This document shows, in pieces, positions 7,664 through 16,959 of a stretch of 32,817 nt of DNA (positions are counted from its first letter, which is position 1; each line of letters opens with the position of its first letter). Under the pieces are notes generated by a model, which searched no databases, was not told the DNA's origin, and saw only the letters and a list, made by a program, of their open reading frames with translations. Source of the DNA: an uncultured Opitutia bacterium (GTDB lineage Bacteria > Verrucomicrobiota > Verrucomicrobiia > Opitutales > UBA953); the NCBI GenBank assembly GCA_903882335.1, contig CAIRWP010000028.1:1-32817 (forward strand), in the 5' to 3' direction. The position numbers and the translations under genes were made by a program.

Positions 7664-10600
7664 TTAGTTGAGGTAGACGAATTCGTTGGAGCAGACCATG
7701 GCCTGGGCGAGCATCTCGATCGGGCTGACCGGACGCTTGTCGAGCTTGACGCCCTCGTTGACCAGGCCGGCGCCGGTGACCTTGGTCTTGGGGGCCTCGA
7801 CGGCGGCCACGAGCGGCGCGCTGGGGACAAGGGGCTTGTTCATGAGCTCGCGGGCCGTGGGCTTGGGGGCCTTGGCGACCGGGGCCGGCTTGGCCTTGGC
7901 GACGGGCTCGTCGATGAAGCCGGCGACCTTGCGGACGAAGTCGCGGGCGAACTTGAGCTCGGCGACGGTCGGCGACCGCTGGTACATGATCTTGTAGAGC
8001 TGGGCGATGCGCGCGTCCTCGGAGGAAGCACCGGTCACCTCGGGGCGGGCCGCGACGGCGCGGGCCACGACGATCGAGAGCTCGTTGTTCATGAAGAACA
8101 GCGCCTGCTGCGGCACGATGGTGGAGCCGCGCTTGGAGTTGGCCATGTCGGGGTCCGCGAAGTCGAACTGGGACTGGAGGTCGCTGAGGCGCTCGCGGTC
8201 GATGTAGCCGTAGATGCTGCGGCGGTAGCTGATCGGGTCCTCGGTGATGTTGACGGGGCGGCCGCCGAGCGTCGTGTCCATCTTGCCGGTGAGCATCAGC
8301 ATGGAGTCGCGGATGGATTCGAAGTCCAGGCGACGGAGGTTGGCGTGCCAGAGGTACTTGTTGGCGGCGTCGATCTTCAGGGGGTCGACGGCTCCCTTCT
8401 GGGTCATCAGCGCGTTGACCTGCGGGTTGGCGGACTGGCGGTAGGTCGCCGACATCAGGATGCGCTTGTGCAGCTTCTTCAGGGACCAGCCGTCGTCCAT
8501 GAAGCGCATGGACAGCCAGTCGAGCAGCTCGGGGTGCGTGGGCTTCTCCGCCATGTTGCCGAAGTCGTCGGGGGACGAGACGATGCCGGAGCCGAAGTGA
8601 TGGAGCCAGACGCGGTTGACGAGCACGCGGGGCGTCAGCGGGTTGGTGCGGTTGGCGATGGCCAGCGCCAGCTCCCGGCGGCCGCTGCCTTCGTAGAAGG
8701 GCTGGCGGTCGGGGCCGGCGAGGATCTCGAGGAACTGGCGCGGGGCGACGGCGCCCTTCTTGTTGCGGTCGCCGCGCAGGTAGACGTTGGTGTCGCGGGG
8801 CTTCTCGGCGTCGGCGACGGTCATCGCGGTGCCGGGGCCGCCCGGGTGCGTCAGGTCGAGGGCGTTGATGGCCTCGAACCGGAAGAAGCGCGTCGGGATG
8901 TTGCCGTTCTGGAAGGCCGGGGCGGACTGCCAGGACTCGCAGAAGGCGCGGGTGGAGACGAGCACCGTCATCTGGGTGGTCGTGGCGATCTCCTCGTAGT
9001 TGGGCGTCGGGAAGGGGTAGGCCGCCAGCTGGGCGAGCGCCTTGTCGTCCTGGTCGCCGCGCTTGCCGGGCGTGCCGCGCATCTGGAGGTGCGCCATGAT
9101 GCGGTCATGGTGCTTCACGAACAGCGCGTCGTAGGCGAAGGCGACGTCATCGAGGGACTTCGGCTTGAGGTTGCGCAGGGCCTCCGCGACGAGCGGGTTG
9201 ACCGCGAGTTTCTTGTCGGCCAGCGCGGCGGCGAGGATGGCGGGGGCCTTCTCGGCGAACTGGGCCTCGGGCACCGCGCGGAGGCGGGCCAGCGGACCGG
9301 TGACGGGCGAGTCGGAGCGGATCATCATCGCGCCGTCCACCTCGCGGTCGACGACGTACTTGTCCTTGTACTTCTGCTGCATGTCGTAGCCCTTCTCGCT
9401 ACGGACGCCGCCGGCGAGCGCGACCATGGCGCGGGCGCCGAAGCCCTTATGCAGGAGGGCAAGCTGGCCGCCGACGTACTTGTAGTAGCCGCGGACGTTC
9501 TCGTCCATGTACTGGCGAAGCTGCTTCTCGTAGTCGGCGCGGACGGCGGCGGGGGCGGTGCGGGCCCCGCGGATGACCGGGTCGACGAGCGGGTCGATGG
9601 TGGAGGCGAAGACGCCGTGCAGGGAGTAGTAGTCGGCGGCGGGGATCGGGTCGAACTTGTGGTCGTGGCAGCGGGCGCAGGAGACGGTCAGGCCGAGGAA
9701 GCCCTTGGTCGTCGTGTCGATGCGCTCGTCGATCGTGTCGTCGTTGTTGTCGAAGCGCTTGCCCACGGTGATGAAGCCGAGCGCGGCGAGGCGCGGGTCG
9801 TCCTTGGCCAGGTCGGGCAGGCGGTCGGCCGCGAGCTGCTCGATGATGAACTGGTCGTAAGGCTTGTCGGCGTTGAGCGAGTCGATGACGTAGTCGCGGT
9901 AGGTCCAGGCGTTGGCGGAGCGGTCGCCCTCGGCGCCGCCGCGACGCAGGCCCTTGGTGTCGGAGTAACGGGCGGTATCGAGCCAGTGGCGGGCCCAGCG
10001 CTCGCCGTAGCGCGGCGAGGCGAGCAAGCGGTCGATGGTGCGTTCGAGCACCAGCGAGGCGGAGCGGGCGGGCTGGCCGTTGCGGACCGCCAGAGCGTCG
10101 CGGATCACGGCGGCGTCGAAATCGCGGGAGAAGGCGTCGGACTCGGCGTTGGTGGGCGGCAGGCCGTGGAGGTCGTAGGTGAGGCGGCGCAGCAGCGCCT
10201 CGCCGTCGGCGGTGGGATTGGGCTTGAGGCCCACCGCGTCGAGCTTGGCCAGGATGAATGAGTCGATCTCGTTCTGGCACCAGGCGGGGGCGCTCAGCTT
10301 GGCCGGCACGGCCGGGTCCTGGACCGCCTTGAAGGCCCAGTGGTCGCGGGCCTTCTGCGAAAGTCCGGTGAGCTTATCGGCGCCGCCGGCCGGGGCCGGC
10401 GCGCCCATCAGGACCCACTTCTCCAAGGTCGCGATCTTCGCGTCGCTCAGCTTCGGACCCGACTTGCGGGGCGGCATCGAGAGCTCGGGATCCTCCTGGT
10501 GGACCGCGACGAGCAGCAGGGATTTCTTGAGGTTGCCGGGAACCACGGCGGGTCCTTGGTCGCCGCCGGCCAGCAGCGCCGCGCGCGAGTCCATGATCAG

Positions 10601-10852
10601 GCCACCCTTGGAGACGCCTTCGGCCGCGGAGTGGCACTTGTAGCAATGCTCGCTGAAGATCGGGCGGATGTTCTTCTCGAAGAACTCCAGTCCGGCGGGA
10701 TCCATCTTTTCCGGCGCCTTGGCCTCGGGCTTCGCCGCGGCGGGCTTGGCGGACATGGCCTCGGCCTCCATCTTCATCTCCTGGGCGCGCACGGCGACGA
10801 CGCCGAGCAGGAGAAGCGTGGCGAGTCGGAGACTGGACGGGAAAGTCGGCAT
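7664..10852 (-). CDS. secreted PSCyt1/DUF1549/DUF1553 cytochrome-type protein (copy 1)
   Basis: A 1062-residue exported protein. The signal peptide (1-23) is followed by an Ala/Lys/Glu linker. The planctomycete cytochrome C domain has heme motif C70-YK-C73-H74 and MPPRKSGP as the likely distal Met region. The DUF1549 domain (about 190-430) contains YGERWARHWLDTARYSD and a second CARCH motif near 392. The DUF1553 domain (about 690-960) contains LVNRVWLHHFGSGIV and ATYRQSANP. About 260 residues without a clear family match separate the two DUFs, and a Lys/Pro/Ala-rich stretch precedes the conserved end SNEFVYLN. Two CxxCH motifs suggest covalent heme. It leads an operon with the DUF1501 gene. 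Function is unproven; a role in periplasmic polysaccharide oxidation or breakdown is inferred from context. Confidence 0.92.
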   Translation of the reverse strand: MPTFPSSLRLATLLLLGVVAVRAQEMKMEAEAMSAKPAAAKPEAKAPEKMDPAGLEFFEKNIRPIFSEHCYKCHSAAEGVSKGGLIMDSRAALLAGGDQGPAVVPGNLKKSLLLVAVHQEDPELSMPPRKSGPKLSDAKIATLEKWVLMGAPAPAGGADKLTGLSQKARDHWAFKAVQDPAVPAKLSAPAWCQNEIDSFILAKLDAVGLKPNPTADGEALLRRLTYDLHGLPPTNAESDAFSRDFDAAVIRDALAVRNGQPARSASLVLERTIDRLLASPRYGERWARHWLDTARYSDTKGLRRGGAEGDRSANAWTYRDYVIDSLNADKPYDQFIIEQLAADRLPDLAKDDPRLAALGFITVGKRFDNNDDTIDERIDTTTKGFLGLTVSCARCHDHKFDPIPAADYYSLHGVFASTIDPLVDPVIRGARTAPAAVRADYEKQLRQYMDENVRGYYKYVGGQLALLHKGFGARAMVALAGGVRSEKGYDMQQKYKDKYVVDREVDGAMMIRSDSPVTGPLARLRAVPEAQFAEKAPAILAAALADKKLAVNPLVAEALRNLKPKSLDDVAFAYDALFVKHHDRIMAHLQMRGTPGKRGDQDDKALAQLAAYPFPTPNYEEIATTTQMTVLVSTRAFCESWQSAPAFQNGNIPTRFFRFEAINALDLTHPGGPGTAMTVADAEKPRDTNVYLRGDRNKKGAVAPRQFLEILAGPDRQPFYEGSGRRELALAIANRTNPLTPRVLVNRVWLHHFGSGIVSSPDDFGNMAEKPTHPELLDWLSMRFMDDGWSLKKLHKRILMSATYRQSANPQVNALMTQKGAVDPLKIDAANKYLWHANLRRLDFESIRDSMLMLTGKMDTTLGGRPVNITEDPISYRRSIYGYIDRERLSDLQSQFDFADPDMANSKRGSTIVPQQALFFMNNELSIVVARAVAARPEVTGASSEDARIAQLYKIMYQRSPTVAELKFARDFVRKVAGFIDEPVAKAKPAPVAKAPKPTARELMNKPLVPSAPLVAAVEAPKTKVTGAGLVNEGVKLDKRPVSPIEMLAQAMVCSNEFVYLN

Positions 10853-10935
10853 GGGGTGGGTAGGTTTTAAGACACCGCTGGGGTAATTAAGTTACGGCGT
10901 TTCTGGGGGTTTCTGCGGGGCCTGAACTAGAGATA

Positions 10936-10964
10936 ATTGTCTATTGTAAGCGGGGGGACTTCAA
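10936..10964 (-). promoter_or_regulatory. candidate promoter of the 10852-6244 operon
   Basis: On the minus strand TTGAAG (10964-10959) and GACAAT (10941-10936) are separated by 17 bp, in an AT-richer island of an otherwise GC-rich region about 80 bp upstream of the start codon. Each box matches the sigma-70 consensus at 4 of 6 positions, so this is a guess at the best site. Confidence 0.35.
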
Positions 10965-10986
10965 GCCGTAGATGAGGGGGACCCTA

Positions 10987-11013
10987 ATAAAAAAGGGGGC
11001 CTTAGCCCCCTTT
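10987..11013 (-). terminator. intrinsic terminator of PSCyt1 copy 2
   Basis: A perfect 9-bp stem (AAAGGGGGC at 10992-11000, GCCCCCTTT at 11005-11013, loop CTTA) is followed on the minus strand by TTTTTTATTA. It separates the two PSCyt1 paralogs into different transcription units. Confidence 0.9.
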
Positions 11014-11034
11014 CGCGAACGGCCTCGCCGCCGC

Positions 11035-14000
11035 TCAATTGACGTAGACGAACTCGTTCGAGAGCAGCAAGGTGTGCGCTAGCAACTCGATGGGAGTCAA
11101 GGGGTTGCGAGGGATGGTCTCGCCGACGTTCTGTAGGATACCCTCGGCCCCGCCGGTGCTCACGGACATCATCATGTCGTCCGGGGCCTCGACCTTCTTG
11201 GTGGCGGGGACGCCCTTCTTGGTCACGGACCCCTGGGAGGCGGCGACCGGGTTGGCGGGCTTGGCGTCCTTGCCGGACGTGCCCTTGGCGCTGGTCCGGC
11301 TCGAGCCGGAGGTCGCGGTCTTGGCGGTGCCGGTGGCCGGGGTGCCGCGGGCGGCGGCGAGGGCCATGGCCTTCTGCTTGTCGAGGAAATCGCGGGCGGC
11401 GCGGATCTCGTTGGAGGTCGCGCGGCGCTGGAAGATCGCCATGAACATCGCGTTGATGCGCGCGTCCTCGGAAAAGGCCTTCACGACGTCGGGGCGCGCG
11501 GCCACCGAGCGGGCGACTTCGACCGAGAGCGGGTTGTTCATGAAGAACAACGCCTGTTGCGGCACGATGGTCGAACCGCGCTTGGAGTTCGCCATGTCGG
11601 GGTCGGCGTAGTCGAACTGCGACAACGTGTCGTTGAGGCGGAGGCGGTCGACGTAGCCGTAGAGACTGCGGCGGTAGCTGTAGGGCTCATCGGTGATGTT
11701 GGCCGGCTGCCCGCCGACGGCGGGGCTCATCTTGCCCGTGAGGAGGATCATCGAGTCGCGGATCGACTCGAAGTCGAGCCGACGCAGGTTGCCGCGCCAC
11801 AGCAGACGGTTGGCGGCGTCGATCTTGAGCGGATCGACGGCCCCCTTGCGGGCCACCAGCGGGTTGAGGTTGGGGTTGGAATCCTGGCGGTAGGCCGAGC
11901 TGAGCATGACCTGGCGGTGCATGCGCTTGAGCGTCCAGCCGTTCTTGGTGAAGTCGTCGGCCAGCCAATCGAGCAGCTCCGGGTGCGAGGGCGGCACGGA
12001 CATGTTACCGAGGTCGTCGGGCGTCAGCACCAAGCCTTCGCCGAAATGCTTCAGCCAGAGGCGGTTCATCGCGACGCGCGGGGCGATGGGGTTGGTCTTG
12101 GCCACGATGGCCTTGGCCAGCTCGAGGCGACCGCTCCCGTCGTTGAAGGCAGGGCGGTCGCCCTGCGAGAGCGCCTCGAGGAAGCGACGCGGGACCGTGG
12201 GACCGCGCTTATTCTTGTCGCCGCGCAGGTAGACGTAGCTGTCGCGGGGGCTGGCGGCATCCTGAATCGCCATGGCCTCGCGCGGGGCGCCGGGGTGGGA
12301 GAGGCGCAGCTCGTTGACCTGGGCCCAGCGGAAATAGGCGCCAGGCTTGCGGTTATTCTGGCCGCCGAAGACCGGACGGTTCTGCCAGTCGGCACAGAAC
12401 TTACGGGTATCAAAGAGCGCGATGCACTCCTCGTTCTCGAGGATCTCCTCGACGTCGGGCAGCGGCCACGGGTAGGCCGCCATCTGCGCGATCGCCGGCG
12501 GCGTCTGCTTGCTCGAGCGGCCGGGCGTCGCGCAACGGTCGATGTGCGCAAGGATGGAGGCCTTGCTGTCGTTGTAGGCCTTCTGGTAGGCCAGGGCGAC
12601 GTCGTCGATGGTCTTGGGCTTGAGGCCGCGCAGGGCCGAGGCGATGAGCGGGTTGACCGGGTTCTTGGGGTCGTTCAAGGCGGCGGCGAGCACGCCGGCG
12701 GCGCGCTCCTCGAACACCGCGACGGGAATGGCCGCCACGCGGGCGAACGGTCCGGTGATGGGGGAGTCGGCCTGGATGCGCATCGGCTCGAAGTCCGGCA
12801 AGGGCGTCTCCAGCTTGTACTTCTCGTTCACGTCGCCCCACTCGATCGAACCGCGCTTGAGCGTGGCGGCGACCAGGCGACCGGCCATCTCGCGGTCGTA
12901 GCGGGCGCGCATGTCCTTAAAGTACTTGTAGTAGCCGGCGGCGCTCTCCGCCTGCAGCTGATCGAGGCGTTTCTGGAAGTCGACCTTCAGGGTCGCGCCC
13001 TGGGGACCCGCGGTGATACCCGGCCGCTGGAGCGGCTCGATCGTCGAGGCGAAGATGCCGTGGAGCGAGTAGTAGTCGGCGGCGGGGATCGGGTCGAACT
13101 TGTGGTCGTGGCAGCGCGCGCAGGAGACCGTCAGGCCGAGGAAGGCCTTTGTCGTGGTGTCGATGCGCTCGTCGATCGTGTCGTCGATGTTGTCGAAGCG
13201 CTTGCCGATGGTGATGAAGCCGAGGGCCGCGAGGCGGGAGTCGTCGGGCTTGATGTCCGGGAGCTTGTCGGCGGCGAGCTGCTCGATCACGAAGCGGTCG
13301 TAGGGCTTGTCCGTGTTGAGCGCGTCGATGACGTAATCGCGGTAAGTCCAGGCGAAGGCGTAGCGGTAGTCCTCGTAGAGGCTCTTGCCCTGGTCGACCG
13401 GCAGACCGCGCGTGTCGGAGTAGCGGGCCGTATCGAGCCAGTGGCGGCCCCAGCGCTCGCCGTAGTGCGGCGAAGCCAGGAGGAAGTCGACCTGCTTGGC
13501 GACGACGGCGTCGACGTTGCCGGCCGGGGTGCCGCGACGGACGGCGGCGGCGTCGGCCGCGGCCGCGGCGTCATGGGCGCGGGTGAAGGCGATGACCTGG
13601 TCGGCGGTGGGCGGCAGGCCGAGGAGGTCGTAGGACATGCGGCGCAGGAGGGCCTCCGGGTCGGCGGCCGGATTGGGCGCGAGGCCGGCGGCCTCGAGCT
13701 TGGCGAGGATGAAGGCGTCGATCGGGCCCTTGACCCAGGCCTTGTTCTTCACCTCCGGCGGCGTGACGGCCTTGAGCGGGAGGTAGGCCCAGTGCTGCTT
13801 GGCCTTCTCGGTCAGGCCGGTGAGTTTGTTGCCGTTGCCGGCCGGGGCGGGGGCGCCCATCTTGACCCACTTCTCGAGCGCGGCGATCTTGGCGTCGGCA
13901 ATCTTACCGCCCTTCTTCTTCGGCGGCATGGCGATCTCGGGGTCGCCGTAATGGACGGCCAACAACAGGAGCGACTTGGCGACGTTGCCAGGCACCACGG

Positions 14001-14229
14001 CCGGACCTTGGTCGCCGCCCTTGAGCATCCCGTCGCGCGAATCGAGGATCAGGCCACCTTTCGAGGCGCCCTTTTCGATCGAGTGGCACTCGTAGCAATG
14101 CTCGGCGAAGATCGGGCGGATAGTCTTCTCGAAGAACTCGAGGCCCTCCTTGGTCGGCTCATCGGCGGCGAGCAACAGCGGACCGGCGGTCAGCACGGCG
14201 AGCAAGGGAAGGAAACGGCGCGGGGTCAT
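11035..14229 (-). CDS. secreted PSCyt1/DUF1549/DUF1553 cytochrome-type protein (copy 2)
   Basis: A 1064-residue paralog of the neighbouring copy, with the same architecture. It has a signal peptide (1-21), heme motif C45-YE-C48-H49, MPPKKKGGK, DUF1549 (about 165-410, with YGERWGRHWLDTARYSD and CARCH near 370), and DUF1553 (about 668-930, with AMNRLWLKHFGEGLV and SAYRQDSNP). A Thr/Ser/Ala/Lys-rich stretch of about 60 residues lies near the C-terminus before SNEFVYVN. I chose ATG 14229 (MTPRRFLPLL) because it opens directly into the signal peptide; an in-frame ATG at 14253 would add nine polar residues. It has no DUF1501 partner of its own and stands alone between a palindrome-rich promoter region and its own terminator. 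Confidence 0.92.
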   Translation of the reverse strand: MTPRRFLPLLAVLTAGPLLLAADEPTKEGLEFFEKTIRPIFAEHCYECHSIEKGASKGGLILDSRDGMLKGGDQGPAVVPGNVAKSLLLLAVHYGDPEIAMPPKKKGGKIADAKIAALEKWVKMGAPAPAGNGNKLTGLTEKAKQHWAYLPLKAVTPPEVKNKAWVKGPIDAFILAKLEAAGLAPNPAADPEALLRRMSYDLLGLPPTADQVIAFTRAHDAAAAADAAAVRRGTPAGNVDAVVAKQVDFLLASPHYGERWGRHWLDTARYSDTRGLPVDQGKSLYEDYRYAFAWTYRDYVIDALNTDKPYDRFVIEQLAADKLPDIKPDDSRLAALGFITIGKRFDNIDDTIDERIDTTTKAFLGLTVSCARCHDHKFDPIPAADYYSLHGIFASTIEPLQRPGITAGPQGATLKVDFQKRLDQLQAESAAGYYKYFKDMRARYDREMAGRLVAATLKRGSIEWGDVNEKYKLETPLPDFEPMRIQADSPITGPFARVAAIPVAVFEERAAGVLAAALNDPKNPVNPLIASALRGLKPKTIDDVALAYQKAYNDSKASILAHIDRCATPGRSSKQTPPAIAQMAAYPWPLPDVEEILENEECIALFDTRKFCADWQNRPVFGGQNNRKPGAYFRWAQVNELRLSHPGAPREAMAIQDAASPRDSYVYLRGDKNKRGPTVPRRFLEALSQGDRPAFNDGSGRLELAKAIVAKTNPIAPRVAMNRLWLKHFGEGLVLTPDDLGNMSVPPSHPELLDWLADDFTKNGWTLKRMHRQVMLSSAYRQDSNPNLNPLVARKGAVDPLKIDAANRLLWRGNLRRLDFESIRDSMILLTGKMSPAVGGQPANITDEPYSYRRSLYGYVDRLRLNDTLSQFDYADPDMANSKRGSTIVPQQALFFMNNPLSVEVARSVAARPDVVKAFSEDARINAMFMAIFQRRATSNEIRAARDFLDKQKAMALAAARGTPATGTAKTATSGSSRTSAKGTSGKDAKPANPVAASQGSVTKKGVPATKKVEAPDDMMMSVSTGGAEGILQNVGETIPRNPLTPIELLAHTLLLSNEFVYVN

Positions 14230-14274
14230 GGCGAGAGGATGAAGGGATGACAAGGGGGAGGTCCGAAGGTTGCA

Positions 14275-14319
14275 CCTAGGGATAAAATCTCAGGCTGAGA
14301 TTAGGGATTAGCCCTAGGG
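14275..14319. promoter_or_regulatory. cluster of nested palindromes in a divergent intergenic region
   Basis: A perfect 17-bp palindrome (AATCTCAG-G-CTGAGATT, 14286-14302) sits inside an outer pair CCTAGGG (14275-14281) and CCCTAGG (14312-14318). TAGGG (14302-14306) also pairs with CCCTA (14312-14316). TAGGGA/G occurs four times between 14277 and 14338. The cluster lies 46 bp from the PSCyt1 copy 2 start and 80 bp from the glycerate kinase start, which suits operators serving one or both promoters. The remainder of 14230-14398 shows no other clear feature. Confidence 0.55.
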
Positions 14320-14398
14320 AATCAAGCGGGCTTAGGGGGCCTCCCGGTTAAATGCCCTTCCCCGCCCCCTCATTTCCGTGCATAAAGCCCCACCCCGG

Positions 14399-15511
14399 AT
14401 GCGCATCCTTCTCGCCAGCGACAAGTTCAAGGGCGCCCTTCCCTCCCCGGAGGTGGCGGCGGCCCTGCAGCACGCCCTCGCCGAAGTCTTCCCAGGGGCC
14501 GAGTTCGACACCTGTCCTATTGCTGACGGCGGCGAAGGGACCACGGAGGCGATGGTCGGGGCCCTGGGCGGCGTCTGGGCCGAGGCGGCCGTCACCGACG
14601 CCCAAGGCCGACCGCGGACCGCGCGCTTCGGCTGGGTTCCCGCCGAACGTCGGGCGATCCTGGAGATGAGCGCGGCCAGCGGCCTCGCCTTGGTCTCCGA
14701 CCGACCGCTCGACCCGACGTCCGCCAGCACGGCCGGCACCGGCGAACTCCTGCGGGCCGCCCACAAGCTCGGCGCGGAGCGCATCCTACTCGGCATCGGC
14801 GGCTCGGCGACCAACGACGGTGGCCTGGGGATGGCGCTCGCGCTCGGTCACCGCTTTGAACGCCGCGGCGCGCCCTTCGTCCCGACCTTGGCGACGCTGC
14901 CCGAGGCCGACCGACTGCGGCTCGCCCCACCCCTCTTCGCCGAGGTGCTCGTCGCCTGCGACGTGGACAACCCGTTGCTCGGGCCGCGCGGGGCAACGCG
15001 CGTCTACGGCCCGCAGAAGGGCGTGCGCGACTTCCCTTGGTTCGAGGCGCGACTCAGCCACCTCGCGGATCTGGCGGCGGCGGCGACCGGCACGGACCCG
15101 CGGGAGACGCCGGGCGCGGGCGCGGCGGGCGGGCTCGGCTTCGGCCTGCTGGCCTTCGCCGGCGGAAGACTCACGCCGGGCTTCGAGCTCGTGGCCGCGC
15201 AAGTCGGGCTCGCGGCGCGCGTGGCCCGGGCCGACCTCGTCATCACCGGGGAGGGCCGCCTGGATGAGCAAAGCCTGCAAGGCAAAGGGCCGGTCGGCGT
15301 AGCCCGCCTGGCCCGGGCGCAGGGCAAGCCCGTCGTCGGCGTGGCCGGCGCGGTGGCGGACTCCGCGGAGCTGCGGGCCCAGTTCGACCTGCTGCTCGCG
15401 ATCAAGCCGGCGGAGATGCCGCTCGCGGAGGCCATGCGCCGCACCGCCGAGCTCCTCGGCGCGACGGTGCGTGCGCACGCCGCGGAACTCCGCGCCCTGC
15501 CCCGCCCTTAG
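14399..15511 (+). CDS. glycerate kinase (GlxK/GarK type)
   Basis: Cytoplasmic kinase that phosphorylates D-glycerate, probably to 2-phosphoglycerate, feeding glycolysis. The 370 residues are the usual length of this two-domain family. Visible motifs are ASDKFKGALPSPEV at the N-terminus, IADGGEGTTEAM, GIGGSATNDGGLGMALALG, CDVDNPLLGPRGATRVYGPQKG, GAGAAGGLGFG and VITGEGRLDEQS. The start at ATG 14399 (MRILLASDKF) matches the family N-terminus and follows a CCCCACCCCGG leader; a GTG at 14378 would add seven residues. Its stop codon overlaps the stop of the opposing DUF1501 gene (15508-15511). Confidence 0.95.
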   Translation: MRILLASDKFKGALPSPEVAAALQHALAEVFPGAEFDTCPIADGGEGTTEAMVGALGGVWAEAAVTDAQGRPRTARFGWVPAERRAILEMSAASGLALVSDRPLDPTSASTAGTGELLRAAHKLGAERILLGIGGSATNDGGLGMALALGHRFERRGAPFVPTLATLPEADRLRLAPPLFAEVLVACDVDNPLLGPRGATRVYGPQKGVRDFPWFEARLSHLADLAAAATGTDPRETPGAGAAGGLGFGLLAFAGGRLTPGFELVAAQVGLAARVARADLVITGEGRLDEQSLQGKGPVGVARLARAQGKPVVGVAGAVADSAELRAQFDLLLAIKPAEMPLAEAMRRTAELLGATVRAHAAELRALPRP

Positions 15512-16956
15512 GCGAAGATCGGCGCGGCCTTCCCCTTGCCGTCGATGGTGGCGTAGAACGGGCGACCCTCGATGTCGTAGGCCTTGCGCGGGCTGATACC
15601 CATGGCCGTGAAGATCGTCGCATGGACGTCCTCGACCGCCAGCGGGTCCTTGATGGCCACGAGCGGCCGCTCGTCGGCGGTCGCGCCGAAGACATGCCCT
15701 TTCTTTACGCCGCCGCCGAACATCACAACGCTCGTGCCGCCGGTGAAGTGGCGGTGCAGGCCGTAATGATCGGGGTTCTCGATGGTGCCACCCTTATGGA
15801 AGGACTGGTCGCCGGCCTTGGAGCCGGGGCGTCCCTCGATCATCGCGTCGCGGCTGAACTCGCTGGCGATGACCACCAGCGTGCGGTCGAGCAGGCCGCG
15901 GGCCTCGAGGTCGCGGATCAGCTGCGCCACGGGCGCGTCGATCGTGCGGTGCATCTCGTCCACCATCTTGTGGCCCTTGCCGTGGGTGTCCCAGTTGAAG
16001 AAGGGCACGTACTCGGTGGTGACCTCGACGAAGCGGGCCCCGTTCTCGACCAGCCGGCGCGCGAGCTGGCAACCGCGCCCGAAGCGGGTCGTGCCGTAGG
16101 CCTGCTGGGCCTCCTTCGGCTCCAGCGAGAGGTCGAAGGCCGCGCGCTCCTTGGCGCTCAGGAGCCGGTAGGCGTTGTCCATCGAGCGCAGCATCGACTG
16201 CTGCTGGAAGTCGCTCATCCGGTCGCGGTCGGGGCTGGCGTCCACCAGGCGGCGGAACTCGCGGTCGCGGTTCACGAAGCGACCGGCGTCCATGCCCTTG
16301 GGCGGGCGCACCGCGGTGGCGGCGTCGTCGGGGAACGGCAGGTTCATCGGGCCGAACTCGCCGCCGAAGAAACCGGCGGTCGTGAAAGCCTTCAGTTCCT
16401 CGCTCTCGCCGACGCCCTCGAGGCGCTGGCCGATGTTGATGAAGGCGGGCATCACCGGGTTGCGGGGGCCGAGCACGCGGGCCATCCACGCGCCGAGGTG
16501 CGGGCAGGCGACGGTCTGCGGCGGCACGTAGCCGGTATGCCAGTGGAACTGGTGGCGCGAATGCAGGATGCTGCCGAGGTCGGGCTGGACGGCGGAGCGG
16601 ATGAGCGTCGCGCGGTCCATGACCGAGGCGATCTGCTCGAGACCCTGGCAGATGCGCAGCCCGTCGACCGCGGTGGGGATTGCCGGGAAGGTGCTCAGCA
16701 CGCGCTTGTACTCGAGGCCCTTCTCGTAAGGCGCGTAGCGCTTCGGGTCGAAGGTCTCGGGCGCGGCCATGCCGCCGGCCAGCCAGATCAGGATGCAGGC
16801 GTCGGCCTTGGCGACCGGCGCGGGTTCGTCGGCAGCGAGGAGCTTCGGCGCGCCGAGGCCGAGCGTGGCGACGCCGGCCGCGCCGAGGAGGCGGAGGAAC
16901 TCACGGCGACGCAGGGCGGGCGGGAGGTCCGGGTCGAGGGGAAGGTCGGGAATCAT
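15508..16956 (-). CDS. DUF1501 family protein, twin-arginine exported
   Basis: A 482-residue protein with twin-arginine signal RRREFLRLLGAAGVATLGLG (about 16-35). The alkaline-phosphatase-like landmarks include ILIWLAGGMAAPETFDPK, ARRLVENGARFVEVT, NWDTHGKGH and VVIASEFSRD. The usual FGRTP after SEF is FSRDA here, so this subfamily differs from the 6244-7632 copy. The ATG lies 3 bp beyond the stop of the upstream PSCyt1 gene, so the two are co-translated. It is the last gene of the five-gene operon. No terminator is possible before the overlapping glycerate kinase stop, so transcripts probably run antisense into that gene. Confidence 0.9.
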   Translation of the reverse strand: MIPDLPLDPDLPPALRRREFLRLLGAAGVATLGLGAPKLLAADEPAPVAKADACILIWLAGGMAAPETFDPKRYAPYEKGLEYKRVLSTFPAIPTAVDGLRICQGLEQIASVMDRATLIRSAVQPDLGSILHSRHQFHWHTGYVPPQTVACPHLGAWMARVLGPRNPVMPAFINIGQRLEGVGESEELKAFTTAGFFGGEFGPMNLPFPDDAATAVRPPKGMDAGRFVNRDREFRRLVDASPDRDRMSDFQQQSMLRSMDNAYRLLSAKERAAFDLSLEPKEAQQAYGTTRFGRGCQLARRLVENGARFVEVTTEYVPFFNWDTHGKGHKMVDEMHRTIDAPVAQLIRDLEARGLLDRTLVVIASEFSRDAMIEGRPGSKAGDQSFHKGGTIENPDHYGLHRHFTGGTSVVMFGGGVKKGHVFGATADERPLVAIKDPLAVEDVHATIFTAMGISPRKAYDIEGRPFYATIDGKGKAAPIFA

Positions 16957-16959
16957 GGT

